From Acidimicrobiaceae bacterium (GTDB lineage: Bacteria; Actinomycetota; Acidimicrobiia; Acidimicrobiales; RAAP-2): 64,000 nucleotides of DNA. Under the pieces are notes generated by a model that worked only from the letters and a program-made list of their open reading frames with translations, searched no databases and was not told the DNA's origin. The position numbers and the translations under genes were made by a program. The stretch covers positions 55,514-119,513 of the forward strand of contig PLON01000054.1 in NCBI GenBank assembly GCA_003142095.1, in the 5' to 3' direction. Shown one piece after another: positions 62,965 to 64,000 of the stretch; within the stretch, counting starts at the first letter, position 1; the number at the start of each line of letters is the position of its first letter.

Positions 62965-64000
62965 GAGTCTGGCCGGGCGGTCCTCATCCCCTTGGCGCGA
63001 CGTGGGACGGCGAAGGAGTCAACTTCGCGCTCTTCTCCGAGCACGCGACCGGCGTGCAGCTCTTGCTCTTCGACGACGACGTTTCGGGTGAGCCGAACGC
63101 CACCATCACGCTGAGCGAGCGCACCGATTACGTCTGGCACACGTATCTGCCCGACGCGCGCCCCGGCACGCTGTACGGGTACAAGGTGAACGGTCCCTAC
63201 GAACCGAGTCAGGGCCACCGATTCAACGCGAGCAAGTTGCTCATCGACCCGTACGCCAAGGCGGTGAGTGGACCCATCCGCTGGAGCGACGACCTTTATG
63301 GCTACGTCGTGGGCGACGAAAGCCAAGACCTCAGCTTCGACACTCGCGATTCGGCCGGTGCCATGCCGAAGTCAATTGTCGTTGACCCGGCGTTCACGTG
63401 GCAGGACGATTCGCCGCCCAACACTCCCTGGAACAAGACCGTCATCTACGAGACGCACGTGCGCGGTATGACCGCGCGTCATCCCGCCGTGGCGCCCCAC
63501 CTACGTGGAACGTATCTCGGTCTCGCCTCTGACCCCATCATTGACCACCTCCTCAGTCTCGGCGTGACGGCCGTCGAGATAATGCCGGTGCACCACTTCG
63601 CGTCCGACCGACACCTCATCGAGCAGGGACTGAGCAACTACTGGGGGTACAACTCGATCGGCTTTTTCGCTCCGCACGTTGGATTCACGAGTGGCGCCGA
63701 TAAGCAGGTGAGCGAATTCAAATCCATGGTGCGCACGTTTCACCGCGCGGGTATCGAGGTAATCCTTGACGTGGTGTACAACCACACCGCCGAGGGAAAC
63801 CAACTCGGACCGACCCTGTCGCTGCGTGGCGTCGACAACTCGGTCTACTACCGCCTCATGCCCGACGATCGCCGACACTACCTTGACTACACCGGCACCG
63901 GCAATAGCCTCAACACCCTGCACCCTCGCGCCATGGGACTCGTTACTGACAGTCTGCGCTACTGGGTCACCGATATGCACGTCGACGGCTTCCGCTTCGA
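62961..64000 (+). CDS. glgX: Glycogen debranching enzyme GlgX/TreX, N-terminal part (runs off window)
   Basis: The first 346 codons of a GH13_11 isoamylase-type debranching enzyme are visible. VRVWPGGPHPLGATWDGEGV starts the CBM48 module, RPGTLYGYKVNGPYEPSQGH follows, then barrel motifs WNKTVIYETHVRGMTARHPA, VEIMPVHHFASDRHL, NYWGYNSIGFFAPHVGF and VILDVVYNHTAEGNQLGP. The frame is open to the window end at DMHVDGFRF, just before the nucleophile. GTG 62961 overlaps the treZ stop. Confidence 0.93.
   Translation, partial: MRVWPGGPHPLGATWDGEGVNFALFSEHATGVQLLLFDDDVSGEPNATITLSERTDYVWHTYLPDARPGTLYGYKVNGPYEPSQGHRFNASKLLIDPYAKAVSGPIRWSDDLYGYVVGDESQDLSFDTRDSAGAMPKSIVVDPAFTWQDDSPPNTPWNKTVIYETHVRGMTARHPAVAPHLRGTYLGLASDPIIDHLLSLGVTAVEIMPVHHFASDRHLIEQGLSNYWGYNSIGFFAPHVGFTSGADKQVSEFKSMVRTFHRAGIEVILDVVYNHTAEGNQLGPTLSLRGVDNSVYYRLMPDDRRHYLDYTGTGNSLNTLHPRAMGLVTDSLRYWVTDMHVDGFRF

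Overview
The window comes from an actinobacterium of roughly 60% GC. Markers are a DosR/DosS-type response regulator and sensor pair, Ku with a split LigD, the GlgE/TreS-maltokinase pathway, a DUF3040 protein, many GTG starts and 4-bp start/stop overlaps. The split cytochrome b and the V/A-type ATPase are unusual for mycobacteria or streptomycetes and would suit an early-branching environmental lineage such as Acidimicrobiia. That placement is inference.

Layout. 1-5846 (minus): a V/A-type ATPase operon (stalk subunit, C, I, K, F, E, A, start of B). 5919-46306: a stress and anaerobiosis region containing an erythromycin-esterase/phosphoribosyltransferase pair, a nitroreductase, a pyruvate:ferredoxin oxidoreductase operon, a GNAT/ADP-forming acyl-CoA synthetase fusion, phosphofructokinase, GAPDH, an eno-ppsA-pgk operon, two universal stress proteins, a complete arginine deiminase operon (arcD-A-B-C), an MgtA-type ATPase, a GNAT-deacetylase-Usp operon, the response regulator/sensor pair and a split cytochrome b. 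46418-46768: a decayed inverted copy of the start of the cytochrome b operon. 47118-50525: Ku and LigD (non-homologous end joining). 50624-51226: a truncated aquaporin. 51674-64000: a tightly coupled glycogen/trehalose operon (glgE, treS-mak, malQ, glgB, treZ, glgX).

The main observation is a recurring near-palindrome of the form RKGACYWWWGDCCCTA, seen at least 16 times between 7.9 and 46.4 kb. Most copies lie about 30-90 bp upstream of a start codon. It closely resembles the mycobacterial DosR (DevR) box, and the window encodes a DosR homologue that keeps D54 and almost the same recognition helix. The genes behind these sites form a coherent oxygen-limitation programme: glycolysis to PEP and pyruvate, pyruvate to acetyl-CoA with reduced ferredoxin, acetyl-CoA to acetate with ATP, arginine fermentation to ATP, Mg2+ import, protein acetylation and deacetylation, and a b-type cytochrome. 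One such site has no gene after it and is followed by a strong terminator, so it may drive a small RNA between dosR and dosS.

The V-ATPase, NHEJ and glycogen/trehalose blocks show no clear box. Several gene remnants (ABC ATPase, zinc alcohol dehydrogenase, GNAT, aquaporin, cytochrome b) show that the region has been rearranged. No rRNA, complete tRNA, CRISPR array or transposase was seen.
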